Shown: piece after piece, positions 40,885 through 50,499 of the stretch
How the letters are laid out: each line of letters starts with the position of its first letter
How positions within the stretch are numbered: the first letter of the stretch is position 1
Origin: Geomobilimonas luticola
GTDB lineage: Bacteria; Desulfobacterota; Desulfuromonadia; Geobacterales; Geobacteraceae
DNA: 64,000 bases
NCBI RefSeq assembly: GCF_018476905.1
Contig: NZ_JAHCVK010000004.1
Coordinates: 62,001-126,000 of the forward strand
Direction of reading: 5' to 3'
Position numbers and translations under genes: made by a program
The notes under the pieces: model-generated
What the model saw: the letters and a program-made list of their open reading frames with translations, nothing else
Told to the model about the DNA's origin: nothing
Databases searched by the model: none

Positions 40885-42948
40885 TCACCCTTCGGGGCCG
40901 GCGCCGTCGGTCACCTGCCCGTAATTGACGAGAAGCCGGGCAACCCGTTCATGGGCATGACGGATGAGCTCCACCAGATCACCCTCTCCCCCGGTCTTCT
41001 GAACCCCGCCGGCAAGATACGAGGTTTCCCGCGACAGGTCCGCCAGCTGTGCCGCTTCGGCCACCAGTTCCGCGAGGAACGTACCGGCCAGCCGGAGGGT
41101 CCCTCCGGCAACGGCCAGTGACCCCGTATACTCCTGGGCCTGGAGCTGTTGTTTCACCACCGCATCGTTCAGCGCCGATACGCGACCGACAAGCTCCCCC
41201 ACCTGGATTGCCTGGCCATCCAGGGGACTCTGCACCCCCTGGAGTTCCTCTGCAAGTGCGGCGATCTCCCGGACAAGACGATCGACCTCGCCACCTTTCT
41301 TCCCCGCCAAGGAAAGGGCCTTTCCGAGCAGTTCTCCCTCTAGGGCGGAAGCGGCAGCGATATCCTCCGCGGCATTGCCGGCCCATCCCACCATCGAGTG
41401 TGCCATCCGGGCTGCATCCGTTACGGTACCCCCCACGCCGAGAGCCTTGCCGGCCAACGCACGGAACGCCTGAACGTCCCCAGTCATACTCCAGGCAAGC
41501 TCTTCCATCCGTGTCGCCAGGAGCTCGCACTCGTTCCCGGCAGGTCCGGGAACACCGGTCCGGCCGAGGGTCCGGGCCATGTCGGCCATATCGAGCACCG
41601 CCGCACTGCTCCGGGCAATGTCGTGGGCACGGTCATCCAGCTCCTCCAGCAGCCGGACAAGGGCCGCAACCCGTTCGGCAACCGCGTTCTCGTCATCACG
41701 GGCCGCAGCAAGGGCAGGAAGTACCCGTTCGCGCATCACGGAGGAACACTCTTCCGCCATCCGGGCGGCAGCCGACAGGTCGTCGCGCAGACTGCCGGGG
41801 TCGGCAGCGGGTGTCGCAAGCCGCTGCATCTCCGTGCGAACACGTCCAACCACCTCGAAAGCCTCCCGCACCGGGTCAACGGAATCGGCCACCCTCCGTG
41901 CCAGGTCCTGTACTTCTCCGACCTGGGCACCATCGGACGATACCGATGCCTCGCATCCCCCCAGCACCGACTCCACGATACCACCCCCCGCCGCGATCAG
42001 TCCGTCGGCACGGCCCGCCACATCTGCCGCCTGTCGCTGCAACTGGCTGACCCGGTCGCGGAAAAGCCGCGCATGCTCCGCTCCGCTCCGACGAAGCCCC
42101 TCTTCGGCCGACAAGGCCGACAAGGCTTCCTGCAGCGCACTGCTGGCATCGCACAGGTCGCGGGCAAGCGCCAGGGGAGATTTGTGTACGACAGGGGAAG
42201 GAGAAACATCGGAACTGTCAGCGGCAAGGAGGACCTCATCGCCAGGGAGATTGGAACAATCGGGAACTGAGATATCCGCCGTCGCCTGATCGGCGGACAC
42301 GCGGGGGATGACTGCAGAGTACCTTGTCAGAAGAGGAACCGTCGGGAGAGGGATCGTGCGGGACACCGCTTGCAGGGTCTCCGCTCCCGTTTCATCATTG
42401 CGGGGCCTGTTATCCCACAAGCAGGCCGCTACAAGAACCGCAGCGACAAGGGAAAACAGCCCCCATTGAACCGCGGCAGTATGGCGGAGACGGGCAGTAA
42501 GCCGCCCATCCTCGCCCGCCATTGAAAAATGGGTAATTACGCTCCCTGCCTCCCGGCCATCCAGCCGGATAGGGGTCTGAAAGGTGTTAAGCCGTGCGGG
42601 AGGAGTGTCCTTGGCTTTTTCCAGAAGGACCTTCCCCTTCTTGTCCCGGACGGTTATGGAAACCAGATCCTGGTCCTTGAGTGCTTCATCGGTAGCACTG
42701 TCGAGACCGGACATCTCACCCCTGTCCAGGGAACGGGCAGCAGCATCACTGAGCATGCGGGAGATGACATAGGCTTTCTGCACGACCTCGTCGACGGAGG
42801 TCTCCCGCGTCCCCGTTGAATACCAGGCGGAGAGACCGATATTGACGCAGAGGAGCAGGAGCAGCACGAGGAGCGCGAAACGTTGCAGCGGGCTCCTACC
42901 GCGCCATATTCTGAACAGCCTTGTCGTTATTCGTTTGAGCATAGCCAT
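40885..42948 (-). CDS. Membrane coiled-coil protein resembling a chemoreceptor but without the signalling tip, 687 aa
   Basis: Two transmembrane helices (about 22-45 and 165-182) flank an extracytoplasmic region of ~115 residues ('ETSVDEVVQKAYVISRMLSDAAARSLDRGEMSGLDSATDEALKDQDLVSITVRDKKGKVLLEKA'), like a sensor domain. The cytoplasmic part (about 190-687) is nearly all Ala/Leu/Glu/Asp/Arg-rich helix, typical of long coiled coils. I do not find the conserved hairpin tip of methyl-accepting proteins (E-x-x-x-Q-x-x-x-I...E-Q-G-R-G-F-A-V-V-A) nor a kinase or cyclase domain. It may be a degenerate receptor or a novel sensor scaffold. It stands alone, so partners are unknown. Confidence 0.75.
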   Translation of the reverse strand: MAMLKRITTRLFRIWRGRSPLQRFALLVLLLLLCVNIGLSAWYSTGTRETSVDEVVQKAYVISRMLSDAAARSLDRGEMSGLDSATDEALKDQDLVSITVRDKKGKVLLEKAKDTPPARLNTFQTPIRLDGREAGSVITHFSMAGEDGRLTARLRHTAAVQWGLFSLVAAVLVAACLWDNRPRNDETGAETLQAVSRTIPLPTVPLLTRYSAVIPRVSADQATADISVPDCSNLPGDEVLLAADSSDVSPSPVVHKSPLALARDLCDASSALQEALSALSAEEGLRRSGAEHARLFRDRVSQLQRQAADVAGRADGLIAAGGGIVESVLGGCEASVSSDGAQVGEVQDLARRVADSVDPVREAFEVVGRVRTEMQRLATPAADPGSLRDDLSAAARMAEECSSVMRERVLPALAAARDDENAVAERVAALVRLLEELDDRAHDIARSSAAVLDMADMARTLGRTGVPGPAGNECELLATRMEELAWSMTGDVQAFRALAGKALGVGGTVTDAARMAHSMVGWAGNAAEDIAAASALEGELLGKALSLAGKKGGEVDRLVREIAALAEELQGVQSPLDGQAIQVGELVGRVSALNDAVVKQQLQAQEYTGSLAVAGGTLRLAGTFLAELVAEAAQLADLSRETSYLAGGVQKTGGEGDLVELIRHAHERVARLLVNYGQVTDGAGPEG

Positions 42949-43235
42949 CCGTGAAAATCAGGGTGAATGCCACCACCGGCCGTCTTGGGCATTCCGGGCA
43001 TACGGGAACGTGCCAGGAACTCCGACAGCCACGTTACAATATTGTCAGGTTATAATATGATTTCCCAGAAATGTCAAAGAATGCCCAAGGGAAAACCCGT
43101 CAGGTATGCATGTATCCAGAAATAATCTGCATATTTCCCGAGGGAAAAGAGTATAGTGAAGACAGGAAACAGATGGATATGCACCCCGTACCACTGTCAT
43201 GCCATGCATCGCTGGAGGGAGAAAGGGAGAACGCC

Positions 43236-43472
43236 ATGTCCCGTCTCTATTACCTCCATTGCCATTACTGCGGCGAACCGCTCTCCAACCGCGAATCCCC
43301 CTACTGTCCCGCCTGCAACCTCTATCTCTGCTACCGTGCCATGCCGTTCCTGCTCGGCATGATCCTCACTGGCCGGCTGGCAACCGATCTGGCAACGGCC
43401 CCCTCCACCTTGGAACTCGTGACAGACACGGCACAGGGATATGACGATGAGCGCTCCCTCGTCTGGGAATAG
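43236..43472 (+). CDS. Small zinc-ribbon protein, 78 aa
   Basis: The N terminus has two Cys pairs: 'HCHYCGEPLSNRESPYCPACNLYLC', a short rubredoxin-like or double-zinc ribbon. A hydrophobic stretch 'AMPFLLGMILTGRLATDLA' follows, then an acidic C terminus. The start has a GGGAG box; a longer upstream frame lacks one and is unlikely to be coding. The gene is convergent with the actin-like gene, 83 bases apart. No function is assigned. Confidence 0.68.
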   Translation: MSRLYYLHCHYCGEPLSNRESPYCPACNLYLCYRAMPFLLGMILTGRLATDLATAPSTLELVTDTAQGYDDERSLVWE

Positions 43473-43555
43473 TGCATCAGGGGAAATCGGGAGTGGAAAC
43501 GACAATGGCCCGCTTTCGCAGGCCATTGGAGGGGGTTTGTCGTACCGGGGACGGA

Positions 43556-44602
43556 CTAGGCTGGAGGGGTGGCTGGAGGCGTGACGATGCCCCTGGCCCA
43601 GATGTGCTTGCCGAATTTCCAGTACCCCTGGACATTGCAGAGCCGGGCGTCCTTGGCTGCGTCCGCCACGATGACCTGTCCGTTGAGGAGCGGCTGAAGA
43701 TGCCGGGCTAGTGCCGCCCCTCCCCCGCCGGTCAGCACGATGGTCTCGATATCCCAGTCGTCGGTCCAGAGCCGGTCGACCTCGTTGGCGATGGAGGTCG
43801 CCAGCTGTCCGTAGACATGCTCGGTCGGCCCCTTGAGATCGAATTCCTTGCCGCGGATCTTGATGTTACCCCGCTCCACCGCGTCGTAGAGGCGGTAGAG
43901 TTCAACATTGACGCTGGTCTTCTCCCGCAGCTTGCCGGCTATCATGCCGAAGGCACGGGATATTCCCGAATCGGTAGTCCTGCTCCCCCGCTCCGAATAG
44001 CGCATCTTGTCGGCAACGGTAAAGTCGGCGGTCTTGAAGCCGATGTCGATGATGCCGACCTTCTCCTTCACGTAGCGCTTTTCTCCCAGTTCCCCCACGT
44101 CATTCAGCATCAGGTTGAAGAGCGAGCCGAAGGGCTGGGGAATTACCCTCACCTCGTTGATCTTGATGACCTTTTCCTCCCGCTTGCCGCTGCCGTTGGT
44201 CAGGACCACCTTGTGGTCCCCCTTGAGCATTTTCGCCAGTTCGTCCTTGTATTCCTTGAAATAGCCGATGGGGAGGCCGGTCACCAGACCGACGGGCATG
44301 AAGGTGCCGACCAGGCGGGACGCCGCCGCTAGCGCCAGCTGTTTGGCAAAGGCACTGAAGAACTGGGACTGGTCAAGGGTGAAGGAGCGGACGTTACTCT
44401 GCCGTTCGGCCATCTCGCCGACGAAATACGAGCGTCCATCTACCTCGATCTGGATGTTCTCGTCGGGAGAGCTCTCCCCCAGGATACCCCCCTTGAACTG
44501 GATATCGGTCGCCTCGCCGAGGATCGATTTGAAGACGATGGTGCGCGTCCCGTTGGTCGCCTTGGTGAATCCGAACCCGATATCGATTGCAATAATCTCC
44601 AT
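43556..44602 (-). CDS. Actin-like ATPase of the ParM/ALP type, chromosomally encoded
   Basis: The 348-residue protein has the actin-fold nucleotide motifs: phosphate-1 'IIAIDIGFGFTKATNG', connect-1 near 'VGLVTGLPIGYF', phosphate-2 'GIIDIGFKTADFTVA' and adenosine motif 'TIVLTGGGGAAL'. It matches ParM/StbA and the Alp proteins rather than MreB or DnaK (no hydrophobic membrane helix, no substrate domain). In plasmids such filaments segregate DNA with a ParR adaptor and parC repeats; neither is visible nearby. So it may have another job. The ATG at MEIIAIDIG has a GGAGT box. Confidence 0.88.
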   Translation of the reverse strand: MEIIAIDIGFGFTKATNGTRTIVFKSILGEATDIQFKGGILGESSPDENIQIEVDGRSYFVGEMAERQSNVRSFTLDQSQFFSAFAKQLALAAASRLVGTFMPVGLVTGLPIGYFKEYKDELAKMLKGDHKVVLTNGSGKREEKVIKINEVRVIPQPFGSLFNLMLNDVGELGEKRYVKEKVGIIDIGFKTADFTVADKMRYSERGSRTTDSGISRAFGMIAGKLREKTSVNVELYRLYDAVERGNIKIRGKEFDLKGPTEHVYGQLATSIANEVDRLWTDDWDIETIVLTGGGGAALARHLQPLLNGQVIVADAAKDARLCNVQGYWKFGKHIWARGIVTPPATPPA

Positions 44603-44742
44603 GTCTGACTCCTTATGGCTGATCAAAATAGACGGCAGGAACAAGGGGAGGTCCCGCGCCACACCGGCGGGAAGGATACCACCCCGGTTTGACCGATGTC
44701 AACATGATTTCCCGCCGTATTTCCGCAGGATAGGGGAGGGGC

Positions 44743-45522
44743 TCAGGCCGGTTCGCGGGGCGAGGGTGGCGCGAAGAACACTGCCGCGTTGTCGTGGAAC
44801 ACCTTGCGAGCCCCTTCATCCCCCAGGGCTTCGACGACAAGGTCGAAATCCTTGTCTTCGTAGGGGCGGGGTGCCCGGGTGGAGGGGAGGTCGGTGCCGA
44901 ACATCAGTGCCTCCGGATTGGCGGCGTAGAGCTCCTGGAGCGCGGTGCGCACGTCGAAGTCGACCCGGCCGAAACCGGTCGCCTTAACCCGGACGCCATG
45001 TCCGGCCAGCTTCAAGAGCGTCCCGAATCCTTCCCGGGCAAGCCCGAGATGGTCGATGCTGACGGCGGGAAGGGCTGCCAGGGTGTCGTACAGCCCGGCC
45101 AACTCCCGGGAATCAACGTACAGCTCCACATGCCACCCCACGAGCTCGTGAACCCGCCGTGCCATGCTGTCGAGGTACCGTACATCCGCCGAGCCACCCC
45201 GCTTGAGATTGAACCGGACCGCCCGGACCCCCGCCTCGTCCAGTTCCACCAGTTCCCAATCGGAAACTGTCGCCGGCAACTGGGTCACCCCCACAAAGGT
45301 CGGACCGAGCCTTTTGAGGGCATCGACCAGGTAGGTCTGGTCGAATGCCTGGAACGAGCCGGACACGATGGCCCCTCCCGCCAGGTCATATGACTTCATC
45401 CGCTCGAGGTAATCCACGCAGGCAAACTCGGCAGGCAGATACCCGTCGTTGGGTACCAGGGGGAAACGGCTGTCGATGATGTGCAGATGGGTGTCGAAGA
45501 GCTTGAATTCCTTGAGAGACAA
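44743..45522 (-). CDS. Amidohydrolase-2 family metal-dependent hydrolase, 259 aa
   Basis: The TIM-barrel shows the metal ligands 'FDTHLHIIDSRFPL' (HxH), 'AVSIDHLGLA' (His), and 'LMFGTDLPS' (Asp). This is the ACMSD/PDC-type amidohydrolase_2 group acting on lactones or aromatic acids; substrate is unknown. The start used is a TTG preceded by GGAGGT at the right distance; an upstream part of the frame has no ribosome binding site. It sits between the pyruvate carboxylase gene and the actin-like gene, without a visible functional link. Confidence 0.85.
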   Translation of the reverse strand: MSLKEFKLFDTHLHIIDSRFPLVPNDGYLPAEFACVDYLERMKSYDLAGGAIVSGSFQAFDQTYLVDALKRLGPTFVGVTQLPATVSDWELVELDEAGVRAVRFNLKRGGSADVRYLDSMARRVHELVGWHVELYVDSRELAGLYDTLAALPAVSIDHLGLAREGFGTLLKLAGHGVRVKATGFGRVDFDVRTALQELYAANPEALMFGTDLPSTRAPRPYEDKDFDLVVEALGDEGARKVFHDNAAVFFAPPSPREPA

Positions 45523-45666
45523 GGGGACCTCCTCTGAGATCGCTGCAGTCTCCGGCCAGCGTGTTATGCGCACAACGAATGCAGTGGTGCAGGCTTTTGC
45601 ATGGATTAAGAGGAAGGCCCGCTCATGGGCGGGTCTTCCTCTTCGCAACGGAGATGAACGGAAAGG

Positions 45667-48600
45667 TTACGCCAGTACGAAGGCCAGATCCTCCTTCTCC
45701 ACCTTTTCCCCTTCCTTGAACTTCACGTCGACAACCTTCCCGTCCGCCTTGGCCTTGATGTTGGTCTCCATCTTCATCGCTTCGGTAACCATCAGCACGT
45801 CCCCCGCCTTGATCTCGTCCCCTGCCTTGACGTTGATCTTGAGCACCTTTCCCGGCATGGGGGCGCCGATGTGGTTCGGGTTCCCCCTGTCGGCCTTCTC
45901 CCGCACCACTTCGTCGGTCTGTACCGACTGGTCACGCACGGTGACCGACCGGGCGTTGCCGTTCAGCTCGAAGTAGACCTGGCGGGTGCCGTCCGCCTGT
46001 ACCTTGCCGACGGCATTCAGCTTGATGATCAGGGTCTTCCCCGGTTCGATATCCAGGGAAGTCTCCTGACCCGGCTCCAGGCCGTAGAAGAAAATGGGGG
46101 TCGGGATGACCGAGGTGTCCGAGTACTCCTGGCGGTGCCGGTCGAAGTCGGGATAGACATTGGGATAGAGGATGGCGGACACGAGCGCCTGGTCGTCGAT
46201 CCGGTGTCCCACCTTCTCCTCCAGCTTCTCCCGCTCCAGTTCGAAATCCACCGGCTCCAGCAGTTCGCCGGGGCGACAGGTAATCGGCTGCTCCCCTCTC
46301 AGGATGATCTTCTGCAGCTCCTCCGGCCACCCCTGGTAGGGCTGGCCGAGCATCCCCTTGAACATGCCGATGACCGACTCGGGGAAGGCCAGCTCGTCCC
46401 CCTTGGTGAAGACATCTTCCGGCTGCAAGCCGTTCTTCACCAGGAACATGGCCATATCCCCCACAACCTTCGACGAAGGGGTAACCTTGACAATATCACC
46501 GAACAGCAGGTTGACCTTGTGGTACATCTCCTTGCATTCGTCCCACTGGTCGAGGAGGCCGAGGCCGGCGACCTGGGGCTTGTAGTTGGAATACTGACCT
46601 CCGGGGATTTCGTGGTGGTAGACTTCGGCAGTGCCGCTTTTAAGGCCCGACTCGAAGGGGGCATAGTAGTCGCGCACCGTCTCCCAGTAGTTTGCCAGCC
46701 GCTGCAGGCCGTCGGTGTTCACCTGCGGATCCCTCTCGGTCCCTTCAAGCGCTGCCACAAGGGCGTTCAGGTTCGGCTGGGCGGTGAGGCCGGAAAGGGA
46801 GGATAGCGCCGCATCCACGATATCGACCCCCGCCTCGCTCGCCATGAGAAGCATGGCACCGGCATTGCTGGAGGTGTCATGGGTATGGAGGTGGACCGGG
46901 ATGCCGATATTCTCCTTCAGAGCCTTGACCAGCTTGTACCCCGCGAAGGGCTTCAGAAGGCCCGCCATATCCTTGATGGCAAGGATATGGGCACCCATCT
47001 GCTCTAGCTCTTTGGCCATGTTCACGTAGTATTCCAGCGGATACTTGTCCCGCTTCGGATCGGTAATGTCGCCGGTATAGCAGATGGCCGCCTCGCAGAC
47101 CTTGCCGGTTTTCCGCACCGCCTCCATTGCCACCGCCATCCCCTTGGTCCAGTTGAGGGAGTCGAACACCCGGAAAATATCCACTCCCGAATTGGCTGCC
47201 TCCTCCACGAATTTCTGCACCACGTTGTCCGGGTAGTTGGTATACCCCACCGCGTTCGAACCCCGGAGCAGCATCTGGAAGAGGATGTTGGGAATCGCCT
47301 CGGAGAGCTTGTGGAGGCGCTGCCAGGGGTCTTCCTTGAGAAAGCGCATGGAGACGTCGAAGGTGGCCCCTCCCCACATTTCCAGGGAGAAGATATCCGC
47401 CGCCAGGTACGAGGTGGGCTCGGCGACCTTCAGCAGGTCATGGGTGCGCACCCGCGTGGCCAGGTTTGACTGGTGGGCGTCCCGCATGGTGGTATCGGTG
47501 ATGAGCAGTTTTTTCTGCTCCAGTATCCACTTGGAAAGCCCCTCGGCGCCAAGCTTCATGAACAGGTCGCGGCTCCCTGCCGGCCGCGGCTTGGTGAAAT
47601 CGATCTCCGGCACCCGCGCCTCGATCAGTTCCGCCGACTTGAGCGGCTTGACGATCCCCGGCGAACCGTTGACGACCACGTCGCCGAGAAACTTGAGGAC
47701 CTTGGTGGCCCGGTCCTTCTTTTCGCGGACCTGGAGGAGCTCGGGATGTTTTTCAATGAACGAGGTGTCGCAACTCCCCTTGATGAAAACCGGATGGGTG
47801 ACGACGTTTTCCAGGAACCCGATGTTGGTCTTGACGCCGCGAACCCGGAACTCCTGCAGGGCGCGGTTCATGATATGGGCGGCATCCTTGAAGGTCAGGC
47901 CCCATGAGCTGACCTTCACCAACAGGGAATCGTAATGGGGGGTGATGTGGGACCCGGTAAAGGCATTCCCCGCATCGAGCCGGATGCCTGCCCCGGCCGC
48001 CGAACGATACGTAGTCAGGGTGCCGAAGTCCGGGGCGAAGTTATTGGCAGGATCTTCGGTGGTGATGCGGCACTGGATGGCATACCCCCGCATGTCGATG
48101 GCCGATTGGCTGGGGATGTTGATTTCCGGGTCGGAAAGCTTGTGCCCCGCGGCGACCAGGATCTGATACTGAACCAGGTTGCGGCCGGTGATCATCTCCG
48201 TGACCGTGTGCTCCACCTGGATACGCGGGTTCATTTCGATGAAATAGTAGTTCCCTTCCTGGTCCACCAGGAACTCGACGGTACCCGCATTACGGTACTT
48301 GACCTGACCGGCGATCTTCAGGGCCGCCGTGCAGAGTTCCTCGCGCTGGGTCTGGGTCAGACAGAGGGAGGGGGCAAATTCGACCACTTTCTGGTGCCGG
48401 CGCTGTACGGAACAGTCGCGGTCGAAGAAGTGGACAAGGTTCCCATAGTTGTCCCCCAGCACCTGCACCTCGATATGCTTGGGGTTCTCGATGTAACGTT
48501 CGAGAAAGACCGCCGGATTGCCGAAGGCGGCCTTGGCCTCACTGCGGGCGGAGGAAAGACCTTCCAGCAGCTCCTTCTTGTTCCGGGCCACGCGCATGCC

Positions 48601-49113
48601 GCGGCCGCCGCCGCCGGCCGCCGCCTTGATGATGATCGGGTACCCGGATTCCTTAGCGAACTTGAGGGCCTCCTCTTCCTTCTCGATGGGGTCCTCGGTA
48701 CCGGGAACTACCGGAACGCCGGCAGTCATGGCGGCCTTGCGCCCTGCAACCTTGTCCCCCAATGCCCGCTGCATCTCCGCGGTCGGGCCGATGAACGCGA
48801 TACCGGCGGCCTCGCACTTCTCGGCAAACTCGGCATTCTCGGCGAGGAAACCGTAACCGGGATGGATGGCGTCCACATCCGCCTTCAGTGCCAGGGAAAT
48901 GATCTCGTCGATCCCGAGATAGGCGTCGATAGGACTCTTCCCCTTGCCGACCAGATAGGCTTCGTCCGCCTTGTACCGATGGAGGGAAAGCTTGTCCTCC
49001 TCGGAATAGAGCGCCACCGTGCCGATACCCAGTTCGGTGCAGGCACGGAAGATGCGGATGGCGATTTCGCCACGGTTAGCAGCCATTACTTTACGGAACG
49101 TTCTTCTATTCAT
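45667..49113 (-). CDS. pyc: Pyruvate carboxylase (single polypeptide)
   Basis: The 1148-residue enzyme contains biotin carboxylase (residues about 1-460, with ATP motif 'IIIKAAAGGGGRGMRVARNKKEL' and 'VEFAPS', 'QVEHTVTE'), carboxyltransferase (about 530-830, with 'LLITDTTMRDAHQSNLATRVRT' for metal and pyruvate), and C-terminal biotinyl domain with Lys1114 in 'TEAMKMETN'. It makes oxaloacetate from pyruvate, bicarbonate and ATP in the cytoplasm, a key anaplerotic step for acetate-grown Geobacter. The length is the usual one. It is probably monocistronic; upstream of it are overlapping TTTAG/CTAAA repeats. Confidence 0.97.
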   Translation of the reverse strand: MNRRTFRKVMAANRGEIAIRIFRACTELGIGTVALYSEEDKLSLHRYKADEAYLVGKGKSPIDAYLGIDEIISLALKADVDAIHPGYGFLAENAEFAEKCEAAGIAFIGPTAEMQRALGDKVAGRKAAMTAGVPVVPGTEDPIEKEEEALKFAKESGYPIIIKAAAGGGGRGMRVARNKKELLEGLSSARSEAKAAFGNPAVFLERYIENPKHIEVQVLGDNYGNLVHFFDRDCSVQRRHQKVVEFAPSLCLTQTQREELCTAALKIAGQVKYRNAGTVEFLVDQEGNYYFIEMNPRIQVEHTVTEMITGRNLVQYQILVAAGHKLSDPEINIPSQSAIDMRGYAIQCRITTEDPANNFAPDFGTLTTYRSAAGAGIRLDAGNAFTGSHITPHYDSLLVKVSSWGLTFKDAAHIMNRALQEFRVRGVKTNIGFLENVVTHPVFIKGSCDTSFIEKHPELLQVREKKDRATKVLKFLGDVVVNGSPGIVKPLKSAELIEARVPEIDFTKPRPAGSRDLFMKLGAEGLSKWILEQKKLLITDTTMRDAHQSNLATRVRTHDLLKVAEPTSYLAADIFSLEMWGGATFDVSMRFLKEDPWQRLHKLSEAIPNILFQMLLRGSNAVGYTNYPDNVVQKFVEEAANSGVDIFRVFDSLNWTKGMAVAMEAVRKTGKVCEAAICYTGDITDPKRDKYPLEYYVNMAKELEQMGAHILAIKDMAGLLKPFAGYKLVKALKENIGIPVHLHTHDTSSNAGAMLLMASEAGVDIVDAALSSLSGLTAQPNLNALVAALEGTERDPQVNTDGLQRLANYWETVRDYYAPFESGLKSGTAEVYHHEIPGGQYSNYKPQVAGLGLLDQWDECKEMYHKVNLLFGDIVKVTPSSKVVGDMAMFLVKNGLQPEDVFTKGDELAFPESVIGMFKGMLGQPYQGWPEELQKIILRGEQPITCRPGELLEPVDFELEREKLEEKVGHRIDDQALVSAILYPNVYPDFDRHRQEYSDTSVIPTPIFFYGLEPGQETSLDIEPGKTLIIKLNAVGKVQADGTRQVYFELNGNARSVTVRDQSVQTDEVVREKADRGNPNHIGAPMPGKVLKINVKAGDEIKAGDVLMVTEAMKMETNIKAKADGKVVDVKFKEGEKVEKEDLAFVLA

Positions 49114-49174
49114 TGAAACCTCCTGATTCGGTGTATTTTACGATAAATAAAACAGTTACAATATAAATAAAAAC

Positions 49175-49198
49175 TTTAGTAACGCTAAATTTGTTTAG
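49175..49198. promoter_or_regulatory. Overlapping TTTAG/CTAAA inverted repeats upstream of pyc
   Basis: TTTAG-N5-CTAAA-N4-TTTAG gives two overlapping palindromes in an AT-rich segment 62-85 bases before the pyc ATG and ~200 bases before the divergent isomerase gene. It is a candidate operator. Confidence 0.4.
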
Positions 49199-49395
49199 TT
49201 ATTTTGAAGAGTTATGCTCTACATAAGACACTGCACATAAAACCAGATTCAAGCACACCTGTCAACACTATAATACCGTTTTATTGACCACAACACTCCG
49301 TATACACGAACGAGACCTTTCCACTTTGATAAACCTGACAAAGATGATATATAAAAGTGTACTTGCCGCACACCATTAGACAAGGAGAACATTCG

Positions 49396-50427
49396 ATGAA
49401 ATTCCCCCGTAAATTCGCAACAGGCGCACTTTGCGCCACGCTTGCCGGCCTCGTGCTCCAGGGAGGTGCAGCCCTCGGCTCAGAAGCAAAGGAAGCGCAA
49501 CCTGCGGCACCTGCCAAACAGGAATCGGTGGCACGCAAATCCCCCGGCGACGTCATCGTGAAGGTCAACGGCGAAGCGATCACCCGCGGTGAAGTCGACC
49601 GGGCAATGAAAGTCCTTCTCTCCCAGCGGAACATGACCCTTGACCAGTTACCCGCCGAAGTGAGGACCCAGGCCGAGGAAGCCACGGTCGAGCAGCTGAT
49701 TTCGGCGGAACTGCTCTACCAGGCAGGAAAGAAGGTCGAGAGCAAGGACCTGGACAAGCAGGTCGAAGAAAAGATCGCCCAGAGCCGGGCCAAATTCGGC
49801 AAACCCGAAGAGTTCGCAGCCGCCCTCAAATCAGCCGACCTCACCGAGGCGGAATTGAAGGTGCTCACCGTCAAGGATGTTGTTATCAACAACTACATCG
49901 AAAAAGAGATAGCGGCAAAGGTCACCGTCACGGATGCCGAAACGAAGAAGTTCTACGACGAGAACCAGGAAAAATTCAAGCAGAGCGAATCGGTCCGGGC
50001 CAGCCACATTCTGTGCGGCGTCGATGCCAAAGCGGACGCCGACGCAAAAAAGAAGGCGAAGGAAAAGGCTGAGGCCCTTCTGAAAAAGATCAAGGCGGGT
50101 GAGGACTTCGCCGCCATCGCCAAGTCAGACTCCACCTGCCCGAGCAGTGCACAGGGTGGCGACCTCGGCTTCTTCGGCCACGGCCAGATGGTCAAGCCCT
50201 TCGAGGACGCCGCCTTTGCCCTCAAACCGGGTGAAGTGAGCGGGGTCGTTGAGACCCAGTTCGGCTACCACATCATCAAGCTGACCGACAAAAAAGCTGC
50301 CGAGACCCTCAAGTACGAGGACGTGAAGGAAAAAATCGCCGACTACCTGAAGAACCAGAAAATCCAGAAAGATATCGATGCGCTGCTGAAGGACCTCCGG
50401 GGCAAGGCAAAAATCGAAAAAATCTAG
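49396..50427 (+). CDS. SurA/PpiD-type peptidyl-prolyl isomerase, parvulin family
   Basis: A Sec signal peptide (residues 1-30) is followed by a SurA_N-like helical chaperone region ('VIVKVNGEAITRGEVDRAMKVLL', about 45-190). A parvulin domain comes next (about 205-300), with 'VRASHILCGVD', 'DFAAIAKSDSTCPSSAQGGDLGFFGHGQMVKPFEDAAFAL' and 'VVETQFGYHIIKL'. It acts in the periplasm on folding of exported and outer-membrane proteins. The domain order and length (343 residues) fit one-parvulin PpiC/SurA-like proteins. The ATG has an AAGGAG box. It is divergent from pyc and has a strong terminator after it. Confidence 0.93.
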   Translation: MKFPRKFATGALCATLAGLVLQGGAALGSEAKEAQPAAPAKQESVARKSPGDVIVKVNGEAITRGEVDRAMKVLLSQRNMTLDQLPAEVRTQAEEATVEQLISAELLYQAGKKVESKDLDKQVEEKIAQSRAKFGKPEEFAAALKSADLTEAELKVLTVKDVVINNYIEKEIAAKVTVTDAETKKFYDENQEKFKQSESVRASHILCGVDAKADADAKKKAKEKAEALLKKIKAGEDFAAIAKSDSTCPSSAQGGDLGFFGHGQMVKPFEDAAFALKPGEVSGVVETQFGYHIIKLTDKKAAETLKYEDVKEKIADYLKNQKIQKDIDALLKDLRGKAKIEKI

Positions 50428-50455
50428 CTTTGTAACGTTTGCTGTGAAATGAAAA

Positions 50456-50480
50456 AGCCCGCAGATGCGGGCTTTTTTTG
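50456..50480 (+). terminator. Intrinsic terminator after the isomerase gene
   Basis: AGCCCGC/GCGGGCT is followed by T7, 30 bases beyond the stop codon. Confidence 0.9.
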
Positions 50481-50499
50481 TTAAATGTACCTGTTCCTT

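Noticed and set aside
43071-43235. An upstream extension of the small zinc-ribbon protein
   Set aside because: Open frame but no ribosome binding site and unrelated composition. The later ATG has a GGGAG box and starts the Cys-rich domain.
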